Positions 60,491 to 64,000 of a stretch of 64,000 bases of DNA are shown here, in pieces. This DNA comes from Lactiplantibacillus mudanjiangensis (lineage in GTDB: Bacteria; Bacillota; Bacilli; Lactobacillales; Lactobacillaceae). The number at the start of each line of letters is the position of its first letter. Position 1 is the first letter of the stretch. The notes under the pieces are model-generated. The model was not told the DNA's origin, made no database searches, and saw only the letters and a list, made by a program, of their open reading frames with translations. Location: NCBI RefSeq assembly GCF_005405385.1, contig NZ_BJDY01000003.1, positions 186,001 through 250,000 on the forward strand, read 5' to 3'. The translations under genes and the position numbers were made by a program.

Positions 60491-60522
60491 AAAAACGACA
60501 GGACGATCGTCCTGTCGTTTTT
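60491..60522. terminator. Perfectly palindromic bidirectional terminator
   Basis: A 32-bp perfect palindrome (AAAAACGACAGGACGA and its complement) between convergent genes; the GATC at its centre forms the loop. Confidence 0.9.
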
Positions 60523-60549
60523 GTCTACACGATAATTCAGTTATCCAAA

Positions 60550-61002
60550 CTATCGATTCACTTGTACATATTGATGCACCTGCGTATCTTTCAAAGTATA
60601 GTTTGCCGGCAAAGCATCACGATTGGCCGCCACAATTTGAAACCCTACCTTGGCATAAAAACGTAACGCCGCTTCGTTATCCATGACACATTTTAAAGTC
60701 AGTGGCGCCGTCGCATATTGCCGTAACTCCGTTAACAATGCTAACCCGACCCCTTGTTGGCGGGCTGTGGGGGCAACAAATAGCAAGTGTACGAAATTAG
60801 CTGGCCGGTAAAAAGACGCAAAACCGGCCCGTTGATCGCCCTGCCAAGCAACCAAAACGAGTTCGCCTTGACTATCGGTGTCAAAATCTTCCAGCGTTGG
60901 GTTGGTCACCCATGGAAAGTCTTGCTGGCGATCTACTAAATAAAGCTGTGCCAGTGCTGCTTGATCTGCTGGTGTTGCGGGTCGAATTTGAATTGTACTC
61001 AT
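60550..61002 (-). CDS. GNAT-family N-acetyltransferase
   Basis: 150-residue acetyltransferase. TIQIRPATPADQAALAQL, the acetyl-CoA loop VAPTARQQGVGLALLTEL (Q/RxxGxG/A) and NEAALRFYAKVGFQIV are typical. The ATG at 61002 is chosen over an in-frame GTG at 61011. The acceptor substrate is unknown. Confidence 0.88.
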   Translation of the reverse strand: MSTIQIRPATPADQAALAQLYLVDRQQDFPWVTNPTLEDFDTDSQGELVLVAWQGDQRAGFASFYRPANFVHLLFVAPTARQQGVGLALLTELRQYATAPLTLKCVMDNEAALRFYAKVGFQIVAANRDALPANYTLKDTQVHQYVQVNR

Positions 61003-61076
61003 GAGCCCCACCCTTTCTAATATTTGCTCTTATTATCTATTTTTTTGAGAACGATTACAATTAAATTCATAAAATA

Positions 61077-61099
61077 AAAGCCACAATTATAGTGGCTTT
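61077..61099 (-). terminator. Terminator of the Panacea/toxin operon
   Basis: AAAGCCAC and GTGGCTTT around seven bases, followed by T-rich sequence on the minus strand, just past the broken gene. Confidence 0.78.
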
Positions 61100-61112
61100 C
61101 TACTAGTACTGA

Positions 61113-61799
61113 TCAATTTAGTAAATCTGCAACATCAAGAAACTGAACATTTCGAAACTCTTCCTTAAAGTAATTTTCATAAGTCTCATTATAATCTTTG
61201 ACCCGTTTAAAAGTACTAACCATAAATTCATCTTTTGTTTGTTTCTCCTGAGCAACCGGAAAAACCAAATGATATGGATCAAACAGTACTACAACCAGCC
61301 AATTCTTAGCCTTATCACTACCTGGATTACTAATTGCATAGATCAAAAAAGCCCTAAAAGCTCCTCGTCTCGTTAATTGCATCGCATAATTATCCATATC
61401 AGCCTCACGAATACCATCTCGATACTCATGTACTAAGTCAACTGGTAGATGTTATAACAATATCTTTTCAATGCGCTGATTCATTCTTACAGGCGTTGTT
61501 CTTCTCTTAATAAGTGCTGGTTCTCGGCAAATAGCTTGCACATCTTTTTCAATACGATCACCGTTGAGCCACATATCATTAGGAATGTAATTGGAAAATG
61601 ACAAATCAGTTATTTTTAGACACTTTCGACAAATTTCTAAAAATGCTACTTGAGCATCAGCATTATGCACATTCAGTGCGAGTGGCCGATTGCTACTCAT
61701 TAATCTGATTCCAGCATTTAATCGCGGTGCATTTTTCGGTTTGTTCGAAGACCCACTGCCTAATAATCGTGGTCTAAAACTCGGCTTGTTGTTTGACAT
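61113..61799 (-). pseudogene. Putative toxin partner of the Panacea antitoxin, interrupted by an in-frame stop
   Basis: Two open frames (61452-61799 and 61113-61451) are in the same reading frame, separated only by the TAA codon at 61452-61454. Reading through gives a protein of about 228 residues: basic N-terminus (SFRPRLLGSGSSNKPKN), then DVQAICREPALIKRRTT before the stop and VDLVHEYRDGIREADMDNYA after it. The start overlaps the antitoxin gene by 26 bases. The second half has no ribosome site. No known family recognised. Likely a full-length toxin inactivated by a nonsense change. Confidence 0.7.
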
Positions 61800-62283
61800 A
61801 GCCAATATAATCCTGTTTTATTTGTTTATTATCCATTTTACAATGGTCCTCACCTTTAAATGCTATTTTCCAAGCGTGATCTTGATGCGAACGCTCTACT
61901 AAGCCAAAATCGTTTACGCCATTAATTTGAACAAGTAAATCATCAATAAAAGAATAAATTTCTTTTTCATTAGCTGTGGTAGGAACCCATGTATCCTTTA
62001 AATCATCAAATTGACCACTCTTATTTTCAGCATATACTTTATTCAAAACCGGGCCATAACGCCAAGCCTCAAACTCAGCTTTAAATAATTCTTTTGGATA
62101 ACGCGTCCCTTGTGCGAATTCATTTTCTGAAACATCATAATCAATATTGCCATAGGTCGCTGTGTAAAATGCCCATAAAAAATACAAGCTCTTTTGAATT
62201 TTTAATGGTGTCGGATTGTCCAATTTATTCATTAAATGTGCAATTAACTCATTAACATCGTTAAAAACATACTGATTCAGCAT
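61774..62283 (-). CDS. Panacea-domain (SocA/GepA-like, DUF4065) antitoxin
   Basis: 169 residues. TPLKIQKSLYFLWAFYTATYGN followed by FKAEFEAWRYGPVLNKVY is the hallmark of the Panacea/SocA domain, which in toxin-antitoxin pairs neutralises very different toxins. The ATG at 62283 is chosen because GGAGGGGGG precedes it; the frame is open further upstream. Followed by an overlapping gene that should be its toxin but carries a stop codon. Confidence 0.86.
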   Translation of the reverse strand: MLNQYVFNDVNELIAHLMNKLDNPTPLKIQKSLYFLWAFYTATYGNIDYDVSENEFAQGTRYPKELFKAEFEAWRYGPVLNKVYAENKSGQFDDLKDTWVPTTANEKEIYSFIDDLLVQINGVNDFGLVERSHQDHAWKIAFKGEDHCKMDNKQIKQDYIGYVKQQAEF

Positions 62284-62491
62284 ACTTAGATCCCCCCTCC
62301 AATAATTCAACATATCATGTATCTTCATATTATATTGTTGCAGTAATCTTAACACAATACAACTACCTAGTACTAAACTTCAAGCAAACAATACCAAAGA
62401 TTTACAATTCACGTTTCGCCGTGAACTAGCTTCATCCCCGCGGTAGCGTTATAATACAACTTAAATCTTTCAGTATGGAAGTAGGGAAAAA

Positions 62492-63370
62492 ATGAGAACA
62501 GCAATTGTTACCGATAGTGCGAGTTACTTGTCCGCCGCGGATATTCAAAAATACGACATCCACGTCGTGCCGATCACCGTCATTTTCGGCCAACAAACTT
62601 ATCTAGAAAACGTCGAAATCACATCGAAAGAATTTTACGAACGGATGCGAACTGCGGCGAAACTGCCAACCACGACTCAAGTCACGCTGGGACAAATGCA
62701 ACAAATGTATGATCAACTAGCAGCTGACGGGTATGACGCGGTCATTAGTATTCATCTGTCTTCTGGGATCACTAGCTTCATCCCAAACTTAGAAAGCTAT
62801 TTACCAAACGTCACCAACATTAAAGTTTACCCATTTGATTCCTTAATCACCGCGGGTGGTGAAGCCAATATGGTCTTACTAGCAGCAAAACTCGTTGCAG
62901 CCGGCTATTCACCAGAACAAGTACTCCAAGAGTTAACCAAGCTGCGCGCCACAACACAAGTTTTCTTCATTGTCGATAACCTTAGTCATCTGGTTCGTAC
63001 TGGTCGTTTGTCGAATGCCTCCGGGCTAGTTGGGAACCTCTTACGGATTAAACCTATTTTGACTTTTGACGATGCTGGTAAGATTATCGCAATTGAAAAA
63101 GAACGGACCATGCGGCGCGCCTATCAAGGCATCAAAGCCAAACTAGCGCACGCCCTGGCAACCACGAAAGAGCCATTACGTGCCATGGTCGTTAATGGAA
63201 ACAATCCTAAGCTCCAAGCTGAATGGGTCGCAGATTTACATGCCAGTTTTCCAAATTTGATCATTGACGAAAGCGAAATCGGCCCAGTTGTCGGTGTTCA
63301 TGTCGGTGAAGGTGTCATGGGACTCTTTTGGGCCCAAGACTGGGAAAAATGGCCGATTACTAAAAATTAA
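62492..63370 (+). CDS. DegV-family fatty-acid-binding protein (FakB type)
   Basis: 292-residue DegV protein that binds a fatty acid and presents it to the kinase FakA for phosphorylation. TAIVTDSASYLS, TTTQVTLGQM, ISIHLSSGITSF, NLSHLVRTGRLSN and the late GPVVGVHVGEG are all family motifs. Single gene with its own promoter. Confidence 0.93.
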   Translation: MRTAIVTDSASYLSAADIQKYDIHVVPITVIFGQQTYLENVEITSKEFYERMRTAAKLPTTTQVTLGQMQQMYDQLAADGYDAVISIHLSSGITSFIPNLESYLPNVTNIKVYPFDSLITAGGEANMVLLAAKLVAAGYSPEQVLQELTKLRATTQVFFIVDNLSHLVRTGRLSNASGLVGNLLRIKPILTFDDAGKIIAIEKERTMRRAYQGIKAKLAHALATTKEPLRAMVVNGNNPKLQAEWVADLHASFPNLIIDESEIGPVVGVHVGEGVMGLFWAQDWEKWPITKN

Positions 63371-63374
63371 TCAT

Positions 63375-63405
63375 AAAAAATAGTCAACCATTAACGGCTG
63401 ACTAT
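63375..63405 (-). terminator. Terminator of the XRE regulator gene
   Basis: ATAGTCA-CC and GG-TGACTAT arms with TTTTTT on the minus strand, between convergent genes. Confidence 0.82.
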
Positions 63406-63420
63406 CGACATGAAGTCGAG

Positions 63421-63807
63421 TTAGCGTGATGCTTTCTTCGACTTTTTCTTTTTGCTTTTTTTAGTGGGCTTTTTGGTCGGTTCACTAGCTTTAGCAACCA
63501 GCTTATGACCCTTTTTCAAGAGCTTCGCGCGACCAATGACATCCAATTGTTCCCAAACGGCTAACAACTCAGGATCAATCGTTGGTTCACTAGCAACTGG
63601 TTCAGTTACCTCGGCACCAATTAACCACTCAGGTTCAACTTGCAAGGCTTGGGCCAAGACAACCACCTTATCATGTTTAGCCACATACTTACTGCTCAAC
63701 CACTGACTGATAGATGAACGACCAATCCCCGTTTGTTTCGCTAATTGCGCTGATGTGATTGGTACTTGTTGCATGGCTGCTTTCAATCGTTCGGCAAAGA
63801 TACTCAT
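63421..63807 (-). CDS. XRE-family helix-turn-helix protein with lysine-rich tail
   Basis: 128 residues. The N-terminal Cro/CI helix-turn-helix (ITSAQLAKQTGIGRSSISQWLSSKY) is followed by an acidic middle and a C-terminal tail made almost only of K, S, P and T (KPTKKSKKKKSKKASR). The tail could bind DNA or RNA non-specifically. The target is unknown. GGAGG precedes the ATG. Confidence 0.86.
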   Translation of the reverse strand: MSIFAERLKAAMQQVPITSAQLAKQTGIGRSSISQWLSSKYVAKHDKVVVLAQALQVEPEWLIGAEVTEPVASEPTIDPELLAVWEQLDVIGRAKLLKKGHKLVAKASEPTKKPTKKSKKKKSKKASR

Positions 63808-64000
63808 ATTAATAGCCTCCTTTAATATTTAAACAGACGCGATCACGCCGGCAATTATAGTTAGTACGGTTTCCGTTCTAAGGCCCCATTTAAGGGCTGT
63901 TACTCATTATTCTAACCTGCTTCTAATCAGAATTCAACTTTGAGTTCGTTTTTCTGAACGATTAGTCAAAAAAACGTAGTTGAACTGAATTTTCAGCTCA
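63808..64000. promoter_or_regulatory. Upstream region of the XRE gene to the window end
   Basis: 193 bases without a gene. Near-repeats GTTCGTTTTTCTGAACGA (about 63946-63963), TTCAACTTTGAGTTC and AGTTGAACTGAATTTTCAG may be regulator sites shared with a gene beyond the window. Confidence 0.35.

Overview
The window looks like chromosomal DNA of a Lactiplantibacillus plantarum-group lactobacillus. The signs are AT-rich Gram-positive genes with strong AGGAGG ribosome sites, many PTS sugar operons with CcpA-type cre sites, a phosphoketolase gene, adhE, and a padR/padA phenolic-acid pair whose key residues match the known L. plantarum decarboxylase. A perfect 16-bp parS core next to padA suggests the right half lies in the origin-proximal part of the chromosome. 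No rRNA, tRNA, insertion sequence, prophage or CRISPR array was seen. Species identity is inference from gene content, not a database match.

Layout. 0-7 kb: two tandem AraC regulators (the first cut by the window edge), a GH1 6-phospho-beta-glucosidase, and a GntR-controlled mannose-family PTS operon. 7.2-19.5 kb: an unusual CoA-thioester locus. One strand carries an OFA-type transporter, two acyl-CoA dehydrogenases, a family III CoA-transferase, EtfB, EtfA, an acyl-CoA ligase, a thioesterase and an alpha/beta hydrolase. The other strand carries a LysR regulator and a GlcD-type FAD-linked 2-hydroxyacid dehydrogenase. It has no enoyl-CoA hydratase or thiolase, so it looks like import, CoA activation and reduction (or oxidation) of one carboxylic acid, not beta-oxidation. 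This is the best candidate in the window for an undescribed pathway.

19.5-24.7 kb: fructose-family PTS with a MalY-type C-S lyase and a PRD regulator. 24.7-31.8 kb: L-sorbose locus in the arrangement known from Lacticaseibacillus casei (sorFABCDG, with sorR and sorE on the other strand), with an extra 52-residue membrane protein and four identical regulator-site candidates. 31.9-37.2 kb: sorbitol operon gutFRMCBA. 37.4-45.1 kb: a HAD phosphatase, then a galactitol-type PTS with a polyol-phosphate dehydrogenase, a DeoR regulator and phosphoketolase, together suggesting a pentitol pathway ending at xylulose 5-phosphate.

45.1-50.2 kb: LysR, NmrA-like and FAD-reductase genes. 50-51 kb: RpiR and nanE. 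51.0-51.6 kb: a gene-poor stretch that looks like a type I toxin-antitoxin locus. 51.6-57 kb: adhE with overlapping cre, -35, -10 and Rex sites, a universal stress protein, padR/padA, parS and an FAH-family hydratase. 57.2-57.8 kb: a T-box leader with no evident amino-acid gene behind it. 57.9-64 kb: small regulatory and housekeeping genes, including a Panacea-domain antitoxin beside a probable toxin gene broken by an in-frame stop.
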